The notes: generated by a model not told the origin, from the sequence alone. A stretch of 64,000 bases of DNA from Bettongia penicillata ogilbyi (GCA_023548195.1 JAJHZJ010000415.1:558001-622000), one strand, 5' to 3'; shown: positions 22,315-33,588, counted from the first letter of the stretch. Numbers and translations are program-made.

Positions 22315-22497
22315 TATTAGATTTCAATTTGAAGGGAACCTTAGATGCCATACATTCCAACCCCTTCCTTTTACAGGCAAGAGATCTGGTGAAATGATTT
22401 GCTCAGGCTTTTAAAGCTACTATGAGAAGCAGGGTTTTCACCTAAGTCCTCCTAACTCTAAATCTAGTGTTTTCTACAGTATTCCCTTCTGCCTCTC
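22315..22497 (-). repeat. THER1/MIR SINE, antisense
   Basis: 'ttgaagggaaccttagatgccatacattccaacccc', 'ccttttacaggcaagagatctggtgaaatgatttgctcagg' and 'cctaagtcctcctaactctaaatctagtgttttctacag' run through the whole SINE in antisense. Confidence 0.65.
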
Positions 22498-22800
22498 AAA
22501 TGTACATTCTATCACCATTCAAGAGCCCATCACTTCTGAATCTTAAGTCATGATCCAGAAATCAGTCCTGCTCTGTGACACCATCTTCTTGACCAGTATT
22601 TCACTTCCTCTGACCTGATTTGTTTTCTAAATTTCCCATCTTCAAACAATAACAATGATGAAAAAGCCACTTGCACTCTGAGTATTTTCACTTGCCCCAG
22701 TCTCGAAAATCCCCAGCCATTGTGGGACTGTAGTTGTTTACTTGATTTTTCTCCCAGATATCTTCTGGAAATATCATGTCTTAACATTAGCACAAGTGAA
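22498..22800. other. Unassigned sequence
   Basis: No gene or repeat is recognised between the THER1 copy and the Mar1 copy. The minus-strand frame 22548-22793 (81 codons) shows no domain. Confidence 0.35.
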
Positions 22801-22808
22801 AATCAGAG

Positions 22809-23038
22809 GGCAGCTAGTTGGCACAGTGCATAGAGCGCTTGACTTGGAATCAAAAAAGGCTCATCTTCATGAATTCATATCCGGCCTCTGGACAAGTCAC
22901 TTAACTCTCTGTTCACCTCAGTTCCTCATCTGTAAACTGAGCTGGAGAAGGAAATGGCAAATCACTCCAGTATCTTCGTCAAGAAAATCCCAGATGGGGT
23001 CACGGGAAGTCAAACACAATCGAAAAAGGACTAAAAAT
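22809..23038 (+). mobile_element. Mar1-like CORE-SINE, sense
   Basis: The head 'ggcagctagttggcacagtgcatagagcgc', 'ggacaagtcacttaactctctg', 'ctcagttcctcatctgtaaactgagctgg' and the tail 'agaaggaaatggcaaatcactccagtatcttcg' then 'ggtcacgggaagtcaaacacaatcgaa' are complete. Flanking 'aatcagag' at 22801-22808 and 23039-23046 is an exact target duplication of at least 8 bp. Confidence 0.88.
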
Positions 23039-23049
23039 AATCAGAGTGG

Positions 23050-23300
23050 TCACACAGAAGAATTGCTAAAGTTGGAGTCAGGACTTTAAATCTCATATCT
23101 TATACTTAGTAATTGTATGACTATGAACAAATTAATTAGCTTCTCTGACCCACTAGTTTCCTCATCAGTAACAAGGGGATAATAATACCTGTAGCAATCA
23201 CCTCAAAGGGTTTTTATGAGGGCCAAATAATATCCCTACTAAAAGCATCTGGCCATCATTAAAGTGTTATAAAAATGTCAGTTGTTGCTGTCATATTATG
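23050..23300 (+). repeat. MIR SINE, sense
   Basis: 'ttggagtcaggactttaaatctc', 'gtaattgtatgactatgaacaaatta', 'ccactagtttcctcatcagtaacaaggggataataatacctg' and 'ggtttttatgagggcc' then 'aaagtgttataaaaatgtcag' follow MIR order to its 3' end. Confidence 0.65.
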
Positions 23301-23439
23301 GCCCTCATGCCATGAGGCTGACGCTTTAGATCCATTCTCTGGAATAATAACATATCCCCAACTGGTCATGTTAAAGCAGTGTATCCCCTCCACTCTTCTC
23401 AGAAAGGAGCTAGGAAGGTGCCTACTACCACAGTAAATT

Positions 23440-23555
23440 TCTTTTTGAGGAAAACAAGACTCATACAAGTTAAATGGCAAGCCTATAGTAGTAGATAGCA
23501 AGCAGTAGAGCTAGGGCCAAAACCCAAGTTTTTGAACTAGAGTCACAGAATTTCT
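23440..23555 (-). repeat. MIR head fragment, antisense
   Basis: 'gaggaaaacaagactcatacaagttaaatggcaagcc', 'gtagatagcaagcagtagagctagggccaaaacccaagttttt' fits antisense MIR. Confidence 0.4.
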
Positions 23556-24360
23556 AGTAAACCATACTGTCTTAAACAACATGAAAAAAGGAGAGACTGC
23601 AACTCACTTTCATGCAGAATATACTTTAAAACGATGTCTCTGGGAATAGAGAAAGCAGAGAATAATGAGGCAGCAAGATGGAAGTTTTAGGGACACTGTA
23701 TTTATCACTGTATTCATGAATTAGGGAAAAAAGCAGAGAGGAAACTGCAGTTCTGTTATCAATAAGGAAACCAAGTTATTCTGAAAGATACTCATAAAGC
23801 TGTACAAATTATAGACACAAGTATATTAAAATATAGGAAATGGTCTTTTGTCTCATTCCATTGATAAAATATGTATCCTTAAGGAGAATGTAATTCAAAT
23901 CTTTTAATGATTAAATGCTATGCTATATGTATTTCCTTCTTGATTGGGGATATAAAGGTGACAAGTAGCAGCTCTCAAATCCTCAGAGAGTAGTGTGTTA
24001 CTTGTAACAGGAATGAAGGGGGGGCTGAGGAAATGTTCCAATTCCACTTCAAAACTTTGAGGCAGCAGACTTTGCTGCAATTGCCCATTATCCAAAGAAT
24101 ATAAAATGAAATGACAGCTGCCTATAGAGGTCGGAAGATTTTAAACTTTTCATCACTCTCCTCTGGCTTATCTTTCTTGAAGTAATTCAAGCTGGATTTA
24201 GCCAACCAAGCCATCATTTACATTCCTGGAATCACTCAGAGCATGCTCATGTATAATCAACATAATTTCTAAGAACATTTTAAAGCCATAATGATACTGA
24301 ATATTTTAAAGTAGATGGATAATACATACAGTAATGTCTTACCATATTATCACACCTCTC
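23556..24360. other. Unassigned sequence
   Basis: No recognisable gene or repeat. A G-run 'ggggggg' lies at about 24018-24024. Confidence 0.35.
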
Positions 24361-24361
24361 A

Positions 24362-24720
24362 ACCCAGAGTCATAGACTCTGAGACTTAATTATTTAAAGA
24401 TTATAACAAGCCTTAGTCATAGAACAATGTTTTCTAGATGTGGAAGTTGATACCCAAAGTAAAGTAACTTGCTCAAAGTCATATAATACTACACAAGATG
24501 TGACCATATGTCAAATTAATGTATCCAGTCAGAAGAGGCAGTGGGGTATAAGGGAGAGAGTGTGGTACCTGGAGTCAGGTAGAAGGCCAGGTTCAAATCC
24601 TGCTTCTGATATTCAGTCTCATAGATTAGGTAGCTAGAAAGTACTTTTCTCTCAATGTGTTTTCTAGCTGTGTAACTGAGCAAGTCACTTAACCTTCTCA
24701 GAGTAATTTACACTATTACT
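24362..24720. repeat. Two adjacent SINE copies in opposite orientation
   Basis: 24362-24520 is an antisense THER1/MIR ('agagtcatagactctgagactta', 'gttgatacccaaagtaaagtaacttgctcaaagtcatataa'). 24535-24715 is a sense SINE ('gaagaggcagtggggtataagg', 'cctggagtcagg', 'ccaggttcaaatcctgcttctg'), with about 70 bp of extra sequence before 'ctagctgtgtaactgagcaagtcacttaacctt'. Confidence 0.55.
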
Positions 24721-26370
24721 TTTCCCTCCCAAACCATTCAGCAACACCCATTAATCAAATACCTATTCCTTTTCCTCCAACTCCCTTCTTTGTCATAATC
24801 TATTTCTCAGGACACAGAAAGCACTACATCTATCCCTAGCATAAACATGTGAGAGCATGTATCATTAGGTTGTAGATAGCTATATTCTATAACCAGACTG
24901 AATCTTGGTAAAAAAAAAAAAAAAGATGTTGAAGCAAATCCAAATATTTTGGGAGGAGGTCAAATGGCACCTACCATGGAAGATGAGACCTTTCTAAGTG
25001 TTTGAGTCACGGGAATTGTACAACAAGACTACTCTGTTAACATCAATACTTAAAGGGAATCCAAGATAATAGCAAAGTAAGCATGGCTAATGATATATGA
25101 TTGCTTTTCTGCTTTTCTGTTGGATTATCTTCCTTCTAGTGAATGAAAGCAAAAAGTACTCTACAACTGCTGTTGGAAAATTAGGAGTGGCCAAAGTAGT
25201 GCTGGGACACCATTCATCCTTGAAATCAAAGTTTTGAGAGGGCCTGTTAAGTATTTGGGACATTACTGAACATGGAAAATTTTGCTATCTATAGCATCCA
25301 ACCTCATATTAAAAGTGTAAAGAAATGAGAGGGAAAAAGACACCAATGTACTTGTGCTTTGGAACAAAGAAGAGGCCTTTCTTACCAGGTAGCTCGTAGA
25401 TGCAGCCACATATCAAGCCCACCTATGATCTTCTCTCCAGACATGGAATCCTATCAATTAGCAGTTTCAAAAAAAGAAGGTCAAAATAGGAGGAATTTAA
25501 AGGACTCTTGTCTATCTAGAAGTTTCAATTTGAGATTCAACTGGAGTTTTATATACATATATATAAAATCACTATCTTTAAAAAAATTGTTCAAGTCAGA
25601 ACTACTCATCTCTACTTGAAATTCAGCACTGAACAATTCTGGAGGCACATATATTCAAAAATCTGAATTCTTTTTTGTAGATCAGACCTATGATTTCAGT
25701 GATATGGGGAATTCTCTACCAAGACACATGCACATTTGAAAAAAAAAAGTTGTCAATGGCACAAAGAGGTTGAATGGCTTATTTACCATAGGTCACACAA
25801 CTTGTATGTGTCACAGCTACTTCTCAAATTGAAGATTTCTCTAACTCAGAGACTGACTATGATACAGTGATATGTAAGTTCAAATCCTGCTTTTACTCTT
25901 ATTAAATATTTAATTCTCTTTGTCTTCCCTCCCTCTAGCATCTTATTCTTTTGGTGGTTTTCCCTTCCCTATCTCTACTTCCTTTAAAACTCTCCTCTTT
26001 GCCACAGTAATATTTTCATTATCAACATTAAATCAGATCTCTTTGAATCTCCAGGACACTTCTGTATTACTTATAATACTCCCCTTAAACCTCAACATCC
26101 TCTTTAGATTTCTTCCTTTGGATTATATTTTTTTATTTCTTCCATATGTACTTTTTATATTTCCAAGTATTTTTTTTCCTGTTTTCATTATATCCAGACT
26201 TAAAACAATTTTGCAGTCTTTTCAAGTCTCAGTTCAAGCTTTTCTTTTTCAGGAAACTAATATTTATTAGATGAACGTGAGACACACATTATTCCTTCCA
26301 AAGCTCTCTGATCTGATGAGTTCTTTTGCGCTTTGGTCAATTCTTTCTGAGTTATGTCTTAGTGTGAAGA
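24721..26370. other. Mostly unassigned; MIR scrap at 25755-25885
   Basis: An A-run lies at 24911-24925. 'caaagaggttgaatggcttatttaccataggtcacacaacttg' at 25760-25803 is an antisense MIR scrap. The frames 25359-25619 and 25920-26270 (116 codons, strongly hydrophobic) have no recognisable domain or gene context and are probably chance. Confidence 0.35.
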
Positions 26371-26374
26371 AAGG

Positions 26375-26545
26375 AGATGAATGTATATTTAGAATTGGAA
26401 GGCACCTTAGAAATCATTTAATTTACTCCCCTTAATCACCTAAAGAGGATCAGTGACTTCTTCAAGGTCACACAAGCAATGAGCAGCAATACAGGATTTG
26501 AACCAAGAGTCTCCAATGTATTTTTTCCATTACACTATACTATTT
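26375..26545 (-). repeat. THER1/MIR SINE, antisense
   Basis: 'agaattggaaggcaccttagaaatcatttaatttactcccc', 'gatcagtgacttcttcaaggtcacacaagcaatgag' and 'ggatttgaaccaagagtc' are in order. It lies just outside the 3' end of the EIF3C retrocopy. Confidence 0.65.
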
Positions 26546-26578
26546 ATAGAACCAACTGTTGTAGGTGGTTTTGTCTTC

Positions 26579-29019
26579 TTTTTTTATATCAACATGATAT
26601 AGACTTTTCATTACTCTGGATGAATGTGACACTTCAGGGGTTGCATGCCCTGAGAAGGTCAGGAGGAAATCTGTGGCTAGGGCCGGCAGTAGCTTCCCTG
26701 AGGCGTGTAGCCTCCCTCATTTTTTTGGTCACCATCTTTCTGGTCTCTAAAATAACCTCCATAGGTCCCCTACTTATGGTCAAAGGCATGCTCATTTTTT
26801 TCACCAAGCTACCCAGTTTTTCTTCTAATTGCAGGGCAGGTTTTGCTGGGCTGTGGGCTCAACACATTGCATCACCATTGTCTGTATTGGCTGGTCCAGA
26901 AATGCCATAAGTTCTTCACTAATGCTCATTTTACTGATTACAAGGAGAACAGTGGGCAGATGCAGCTGGGACACATCAGATAATGTCTCCATGCTAACAG
27001 AGTTGTGGACACTGCTGAGGTAAAAAGGTAGGTATGCAGTGACTCTTGGATTTTTCTAACTAGCATGGTATGGACCTTGTTGCCCTCAGAGAACGGATTC
27101 CAGACTTCCCTATTCATCTTCTTGTTAAAAAATAAAACTGTGGCAGGTCTTCCAGTCACTCATCTTCATGACTTTAGGAACTGCTATGTAGCTCCCTCAA
27201 TGACTCAGGTAGACCGAGAAAAGGTTGCCAATCTTCCACCTGCAGTTGTTGATGGAACTATTTGCTGAACACATATCTCCAGGCATCACTTTTATGGGCC
27301 ACCATGCATGACATCTCCAGACACATGACAGATTCCAAATAGGCACATTCAAGTAGCTTTGGGTTGATATACAAGTAGAAGGGCACCTAGTGTCATTGTT
27401 CCCCCTTCTGTTCCTAGCTCCACTTCTGCAGTAGATGCTGCCTCAGCAACTCCTTAGCATGGTCATTGGACTGAAGGTCCAGGAGGGACAGACAGGCCCT
27501 GGTAGAAGGCACAACATGCCCAACATGGCACAATAATAAAGGATCTACATAGGAGAATCTTCATGGTGAATATTGTCCTGCAGATAGCTCATGAGCATGG
27601 AGTTCTGAGACTGGGAGCAGTGAGAATAAAAGGCATGGTGATAATTAGGGCAGAGGATTGCACATTTTAGAATTTGGTCTGTCTGATCTTTGACATATAT
27701 GTACTTACACAGCTTTTCTATCAGCACAGCTGAATTCTCTCTCTCACTTTTATCCTGTTCTTTCTCTGATTTTGACGACCCTTCACGGAGAGTGAACTGC
27801 CACTGATGAGCCTGTTAGTCAAGCTAAGGTAGGTATAGAGTACATGACAAAGGTAAACATGGAAGATTTCCTCTGTTATTCCTTTTTCTTCCAGGTAGTT
27901 TGGAACACACTCAATGATGATACAGACAGACCCTCATTCTTGAGATGCCCTACTTATTTTTGGTAATGTGGATCTGTTTTATGCATGATCTTGGTAAACT
28001 ATTCATTCTTTCCACCAGAGTTAGTATACAACTATGAACACAAAGTGGCTGCTCAAAGTTATGGGTTCCTTCTCTCTTTCAGGAAATCCTCTACAACAAA
28101 ATATTGGAGTCTGCAAATAATATGTCCATCAATTCCCTGATGCCGTCTGAGCACTTCTGCCACATTTCTGACTTCATTTATGTGGTCAGGTTGGGGTGGC
28201 AGTCAAAGAAGAAAGCAATGATGTTGAATTTGATGTCAACAATCACTCCTTCCACTACATTATTTTCTACTGCAGTCAGAACCAGAAGTGATAGCTGCTC
28301 AGTTTGGAGCTTTCTGGTCACAAACCTGCAGAATCTCGTCCATCTTCTTGGCCACAATTGCACGGGTAATTTCTGATCCCTTGGCAAATATTTCATACTT
28401 GACAAATGATGGCCCTTCTTCAAAGCCCTCCTGCTCCTTGCCTTCATTCTCCTCTTCTTTATCATCTAGGAGCCTGGATTTTCAGTCATCCTTTTTCTTG
28501 GCTTTGTCCCCTTGCTTCTTTCCTGTAGTATTTTTGTCTGTGGTGCTCTTTCTTTTTTAAGGAATTTGGAAGCCAACAAGGTATATTTTTCACAATCTGC
28601 AGAAATGGAATCTGAACCACAGTTTTCATCATCATTTGAATCCTCAAGAATCCTCATTTTCATCCTCTGTCTTCTTAATGAACTTACATCTTTCCCCCGA
28701 TAGTGCCTCATTCTTTTTCTTCAGGAAACTTGTGACACTGAAACCATCTTCTCATCCTCATGTCAAGAACCTTCTGAGCCGCCTCATTTTTCTCAGTGTT
28801 CTCTTCTGCAGACTAGTCAGGGTTCTGTTCATATTTGGTGGTCAGGGCTTCATAATCCTAATTATGGTAATTTCTTCTCATAGAAGGCACTCAGAGCCTT
28901 TGTGTTATTCTTTCTCATCTCTCTGTCTCTGATTCTGTCTCTCTGTCTGTCTCTCTGTCTCTGTCTCTCTCTGTCTCTCTCTGTCTCTCTGTCTCTGCCT
29001 CTCTCTGTCTCTGTCTTTG

Positions 29020-29052
<33 letters not shown>

Positions 29053-29169
29053 GTCTCTCTCTCTGCCTCTGTGTCTCTGTGTCTCCGTGTCTTTCTCTCT
29101 CTGTCTCTGTCTCTCTCTGTCTCTCTCTCTGCCTCTGTGTCTCTGTGTCTCCGTGTCTTTCTCTCTCTG

Positions 29170-29251
<82 letters not shown>

Positions 29252-29585
29252 TGTCCTACTATAGCTCTTTGAAATAATCTTCCAGATCTGCCAAGAAACA
29301 GATCTGCTTTGTCTAGTGTTCTTGTCCCTTCTAAACACTTTTCTGGGGAGCTCAAATTCCTCAAGACATATAGTAACATCCTGAATTTTCATGGCATTGT
29401 TGATGGGCTGGATAAGGTTGGTCAGCTTCGCAAATCTTTCATGCCTGGCACTTCAAACACCATGCTTAGTGTGCTCCTCCTCACTTAGCCTTTGCCATCA
29501 TTTTCCCCCACTCTATTTGGTGCCAGCTCCTCCCTAGATAGGAAAAATTTGGACTCACTGTCTGAGTCAGTGGTGAAAAATTATT
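26579..29585 (-). pseudogene. EIF3C: EIF3C processed pseudogene (near full-length retrocopy)
   Basis: The minus strand carries recognisable pieces of eukaryotic initiation factor 3 subunit C from end to end, without introns. N-terminal acidic segment at about 29580-29525 (FFTTDSDSES, then REEL). NNAMKIQDV...CLEEFEL near 29395-29345. ADLEDYF near 29270-29300. KNNTKALS near 28890. AENN..EGVIV.IKFNIIA at about 28265-28200. [13 protein letters not shown] with ILC..YHHA at about 27720-27610. MNREVW and [14 protein letters not shown] text at about 27130-27050. The C-terminal GTYGGYFRDQKDG at about 26775-26735. Multiple frameshifts and stops disable it, for example a TGA at 29453-29455. The coding-equivalent end is near 26659. 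A T-run at 26579-26585 may be the reversed poly(A) tail. The start codon region is lost. Homology is inferred from recognised family sequence, not alignment. Confidence 0.9.
28911..29250. repeat. (TCTCTG/TC)n microsatellite inside the EIF3C retrocopy
   Basis: About 340 bp of TCTCTG/TCTC units ends in pure (TC)n at about 29200-29248. It lies exactly where the gene encodes the lysine/glutamate-rich DKEGKKKM-type stretch, between ADLEDYF..L and KNN.KALS. A (GA)-rich codon run there is the likely seed. It contains a 66-bp higher-order unit (see findings). The minus-strand RERERE frame (28862-29392) passes through without a stop but is not a protein-coding gene. Confidence 0.92.
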
Positions 29586-29684
29586 GTGTGAAGGTGGAAG
29601 CTCAGGAGGCAGCTGGTTGAGTAGGACATGGACATGGACCACATCAGGTGGTGGAAGAGGATTGCTTCACATAGACATAAAAAT
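29586..29684. other. 5' flank of the EIF3C retrocopy
   Basis: This short stretch holds 'gacatggacatgg' as a 6-bp tandem and an 'aggaggcagctgg' motif. No target-site duplication longer than about 6 bp could be matched to the 3' flank near 26560. Confidence 0.3.
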
Positions 29685-29885
29685 ATCTAAATCTGTCACT
29701 TATTAGCCAAATATCCATAAGAAAGTTATTTACTTATCTGATCTTCAGTTTAATAATCTCTAAAATGGAAACGATAATATCTATGTTGCTTAACTTTCAG
29801 AACTTCATGTGAAAATCAAATGATAAAGCAAATATGAAAATATTCTGAACTATAAAGAGACAGCCATATTATTATTGACTATATG
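29685..29885 (+). repeat. MIR SINE, sense
   Basis: 'atctgtcacttattagccaaatatcc', 'gatcttcagtttaataatctctaaaatgg', 'aacgataatatctatgttgctta' and 'catgtgaaaatcaaatgataaag' follow MIR order. Confidence 0.6.
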
Positions 29886-29984
29886 TGATTTATTTCAAGA
29901 TAGACCCCCATACCATTTGTATTTATAAAAATCCTTACTAAAGCACTTTTGTATCATTTGTATAGATATATTTAGGGCGGCAAT

Positions 29985-30285
29985 ATTTGTGGGAAAAGAA
30001 CTGGAAACAAAGTGGGTACCTATCATTTGAGAAATGGCTGAACAAATTGTGATACGTGAATATAGTAGAACACTACTGAACCATAAACAAAGATGACTAC
30101 AAGGAATTCAGAAGATCTTAAGAAGACTTGTATGAACTAAAGCAGAATGAAATAAAAAGAACCCAGAATTTATAAGGTAGTATAGTGCACAATATAAAAC
30201 AGAACAATCAGGAAAGACTTAAGAGCTCTAATCAGCATAGTGGCCAAACATGATTTCAAAAGACTGATGAAGCATGTCTCTCGAA
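29985..30285 (+). repeat. L1 ORF2 3'-end fragment, sense
   Basis: 'aaagaactggaaac', 'gggtacctatcatttgagaaatggctgaacaaattgtgatacgtgaatatagtagaacact', then 'gacttgtatgaactaaagcagaatgaaat' and 'agaacccagaa', match the conserved L1 ORF2 C-terminal coding end ('ggaatggctgaacaaattgtgg', 'acctggaaagacttatatgaactgatg'). Decayed and without a usable frame. Confidence 0.65.
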
Positions 30286-31188
30286 ACTTGCCATAGTGGT
30301 CATGAATGAATGAATGGATGGATGAATGAATGAATGAAAATTATTATGTATTGATTCTGTGTCAAGCCTGGTACTGGTCCTAGAGATATCAATGAAGCTA
30401 TTAGAATAGATGGTAAGTGTGAGATGGCAGAAGTAACAGTTATGTAGCAAAATAATGATAACAGTCCCATGCAAACTCTTAATAGAGAATAGTTTCAACA
30501 TCCTGATAAGTACTATTAGGTGACTGAACAAATCAGAGCCCAGAACTACACATTCTTCTGAGACTTATTCCTTTCTCAGGATGACACATTTCAAGCATAT
30601 ACTTTTATAATCAGAGCATCTCTTATCTCAAACTTGAAAGTTGCCAATGAAAAATACGTGTCTAACACCCCTGAAACTATCCTTCAGATAAAACTATGTC
30701 ACCAACTATGATAAATGTGAATTAAAAGAAAAAGAGTTTCTGCAGCCAATTGACTCATCTCTTCAAGGCAGTGACAAAAATCTGACTTACAGATCTCTGT
30801 GGGAAACATGATGCCACTTCATAAGTCCTTACTGGGTCAGAAAGTGATCATTGGTGGAAAGAATAATTTTTAGCTAATGGACCAACACATTTGATTGTCA
30901 TCGCCAATCAATCTTTGACATTTTGAACAAGAAGACAGATTTTCATTTGATCCATTATCAAAACAGAGATCCATGTCTTTTTTCTGAATCACCACAGCAT
31001 TTATGAGAAGTACCTTACAATTTAATAGTTGTTTTTATACCATGTTGTGATATATATATATATATATATTTAATTTCTCAAGTATATGTCTTGTTAATTT
31101 GTTTTTCACTATGTCAATGACAATGGACACTATTCATTGTAGCACTTTGCAGGAAGTTATATATAAAGAGATACTTAGTGAGCTTTTG
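30286..31188. other. Unassigned; short (GAAT)n and (TA)n tracts
   Basis: (ATGAATGG/GAAT)n lies at 30301-30340 and (TA)n at about 31051-31070. The minus-strand frame 30256-30531 runs over the GAAT tract and is not gene-like. Confidence 0.4.
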
Positions 31189-31189
31189 C

Positions 31190-31815
31190 ATGATTGCTAT
31201 ATTAAAGATATCCTTAGGGGGTCATAGGTCTTCTTGCCTGTAGTGTCTCTCCACTCCATTCTGTCATCCACTCATCTGTCAAATTAATTTTCCAGAGCAC
31301 AAATCTGAATATGCACAGCCATATTCAAAAAGTACAAAGCCTCTTTATCACCTCCAGGATTAAATCTAAAATTCTGTTTGGCATTCAAGAGCTTTCACAA
31401 TCCAGCCCCTTCCTACCGTTTAGTCTTACACCCGACTCAGCATTCCCAGTCTGCATGATGCCTCCACCAGCCCCAACCTACACTGCACTCCAGTGACACT
31501 GGCCTCCTTTTTGTTATACCAGCAAGCCACATCATCTTCAGACTCCAGGTATTTTCATGTTGTCCTTACACTTGAAATTCTCTCCCTCATTATCTCTACC
31601 TCCTGACTTCCCTGGCTTCCTTCCTCTGTTACTACAAATTTGTCCTATATGTATTTAATTTGTACATAGTTGCTTGCAATTATGTCTACTCTCTTAGTCT
31701 GTGAGATTCTTGAGAACAGGAACTGTCTTTTTGCCTTTATAAAAAATCTGCAGCTCGCAGTTCAGTGTTTGGCACATCGCTATCACTTAATAAATACTTA
31801 TCGACAGAATTTCTG
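31190..31815 (+). repeat. L2 LINE 3' UTR, long copy, sense
   Basis: 'cctccaggattaaatctaaaattctg', 'gcattcaagagctttcacaatccagccccttcctac', 'ctgcactccagtgacactggcctcctttttg', 'cacttgaaattctctccctc', 'ctgtgagattcttgagaacaggaactg' and 'cacttaataaatacttat' are the classic L2 3' UTR phrases in order. The frame 31311-31496 inside is not a gene. Confidence 0.8.
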
Positions 31816-31817
31816 AT

Positions 31818-31900
31818 GTAAGACTTTGAGCTAGAAGTGACCCCAGCACTAAGAACCTCACAATCTTACTTTACAGTTGATGAAAAACAAACCTTTTGAT
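31818..31900 (-). repeat. THER1 3'-end scrap, antisense
   Basis: 'agactttgagctagaagtgaccccagcactaagaacctcacaatcttactttacagttgatg' is a weak antisense THER1 match. Confidence 0.35.
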
Positions 31901-32279
31901 TTAAATCATTTTATTAATTGGACCTGAAGAACATAAGGATCATTACTGTGTCTTCGCCCAGACAACCCAAATTTATGACATTTCAGGTTGTTTTAAATGC
32001 TATCAAATATATTTAGAGAACACAAGCAAACATATGGAAAGTGGAAACATCATCCAGGATTGTCTTGATTATCCTGTTTAAGACCATCCCTGTCACAAGG
32101 ATCAAGTAGAGAGAATATCCTTCGATACTAATTTTAGAAAAATTTGAAAAATATTTCTGTCTTCCCCAGTGCTTTAGTATATAAAAAGTGTCAGAAACCA
32201 TTTAAAGCAAGTTAAAAAAAACCCATAATTATCAAAACATTTGCATATTTGGAAATAATTAAACAAATAGAAGCAAAAC

Positions 32280-32410
32280 AGCATAGTAGTATGGCATAAT
32301 AAGTAGAAGGGTAGCTTTGGATTCAAGAAGATCTGAGTTCAAGTCCTCTCTCTGAAACACTCTACCTGGATGACCCTAATTAATTTCTGAACTATGATGT
32401 TCTTTAACAC
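32280..32410 (+). repeat. MIR-like SINE, sense
   Basis: 'agcatagtagtatggcataataagtagaagggtagctttgg', 'agatctgagttcaagtcc' and 'ctacctggatgaccctaattaa' form a sense SINE head and CORE. Confidence 0.6.
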
Positions 32411-32533
32411 TATTTGCTGCAGATGAATTGATAGTTTGCTCCAGTGGAGGAAATTTTCATACTTGGAATTTCCCACAGAGGTGAAATCATACACACTTAC
32501 CAACTGGATGACTAAATGTATACTTGGAAAGAA

Positions 32534-32678
32534 CAATAGGGGAAAACTATGGCAAGTGGCCATTGCTGCTGAGTGAGGAGGAGGAACACACTAAACATGG
32601 TGTTTGAAGTGCCAAGTACAAAAAGTTTGAAAAACTGACCAACTTTATCCAGCCCATCAACAATGCCATGAAAATTCC
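32534..32678 (+). pseudogene. EIF3C: EIF3C pseudogene fragment (about residues 29-75)
   Basis: Translated on the plus strand it reads ENYGKWPLLLSEEEEHTKHG, a stop, then SAKYKKFEKLTNFIQPINNA and MKI. This corresponds to the EIF3C segment NYGK.PLLLSE.EE.TK..V.SAK...FE.LTNLI...NAMKI. The TGA at 32605-32607 is at the same place as the TGA at 29453-29455 of the main minus-strand retrocopy. The LLLSE stretch is retained here but deleted in the main copy, so this is a sister, not a recent copy of that sequence. Homology stops after MKI. Confidence 0.85.
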
Positions 32679-32689
32679 CAAAAGAAAAG

Positions 32690-33080
32690 CAGAAATCTCC
32701 CTCGTCCTTCACTTTTGTTGCCAGGTAGAAAACCTAAGCGATATAAACAAAAATACATTACAACATAGATAATATCAATATGCGTTTTTTTAAGTCAACA
32801 TGCATACTACAGGGATCTTTTCTATTTGAGTTTGTTAGGCTATTACTACTGTTTTTATTCAGTCAGGGTAACTCAGAAGTTTTAAGCTTCCTGGGGACTT
32901 CTACATTTAGTAGTAGAGAAGGCTGCTGTTATATTCCTCATGACTCTTTATCTTTCTCAGGACACTATGATAATCTTATAATATTCACTTTCCTTCCCTT
33001 CATCTGCCATTTATCCATTCATTCCTTAAGGATCTATTAACTAAATAGCACCAAAAATCTCCCAAATTATACCATTGTAA
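32690..33080. other. Unassigned sequence between fragments
   Basis: No gene or repeat is recognised. The frame 32780-33040 (86 codons) has no domain. Confidence 0.35.
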
Positions 33081-33091
33081 TAGCAAATATA

Positions 33092-33346
33092 GGGACAGCA
33101 AGGTGTTTCAGTGGATAGAGCAATGGGTCCAGAGTCAAGAAGACCTTAGTTCAAATCTGGCCGAAGACATCTACTAGCTATCTGAATCTGGACAAGTCAC
33201 TCAACCTCTATTTGCCTTAATCCACTGGAAAAGGAAATGGAAAATCACTCTAATACCTTTGCCAAGAAAACCCCATGGACAATATGGTCTATGAAGTCAT
33301 AAAGAGTTGGACATGACTGAATGACGGCACAGCACTGACAACAATG
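33092..33346 (+). mobile_element. Mar1-like CORE-SINE, sense
   Basis: The head 'gggacagcaaggtgtttcagtggatagagc', 'ttagttcaaatctggcc', 'ctggacaagtcactcaacc' and the tail 'tggaaaaggaaatggaaaatcactctaatacctttgccaagaaaacccc' then 'aaagagttggacatgactgaatga' are complete. The flanks gcaaatata (33083-33091) and gcaaacata (33347-33355) look like a target duplication. It lies between the two EIF3C fragments. Confidence 0.85.
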
Positions 33347-33429
33347 GCAAACATAAATCTTTATTTCTTAATGGAAAAACTCAACACCACTTTTCATGAA
33401 AGTCTTTGAAGCTAATTCCTCTCCTCTCT

Positions 33430-33588
33430 TAACATAATGGATCAAGTGTTGGGATTAGAGTCTGGAAGACCTAATATTGCCTCAGTAACTCAGTAACTGT
33501 ATAACCACAGGCAAGTCATTTAAACTTTCCGAGTCTCACTCCTCATCTGTAAAATGAGAGGACTGGATTCACTGATCTTCAAAGTCTC
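33430..33588 (+). repeat. THER1/MIR SINE, sense
   Basis: 'cataatggatcaagtgttgggattagagtctgg', 'cacaggcaagtcatttaaactttccgagtctcactcctcatctgtaaaatgagaggactgg' and 'cactgatcttcaaagtctc' form a full SINE. Its 3' end abuts the EIF3C fragment directly. Confidence 0.7.

Noticed and set aside
25920..26270. 116-codon hydrophobic plus-strand frame
   Set aside because: Hydrophobicity comes from pyrimidine-rich DNA. No signal-peptide pattern, domain or gene context is visible.
28862..29392. 176-codon minus-strand Arg/Glu-repeat frame
   Set aside because: It joins frame-shifted EIF3C pseudogene text through a microsatellite. It is not a coding gene, although the flanking EIF3C homology is real.
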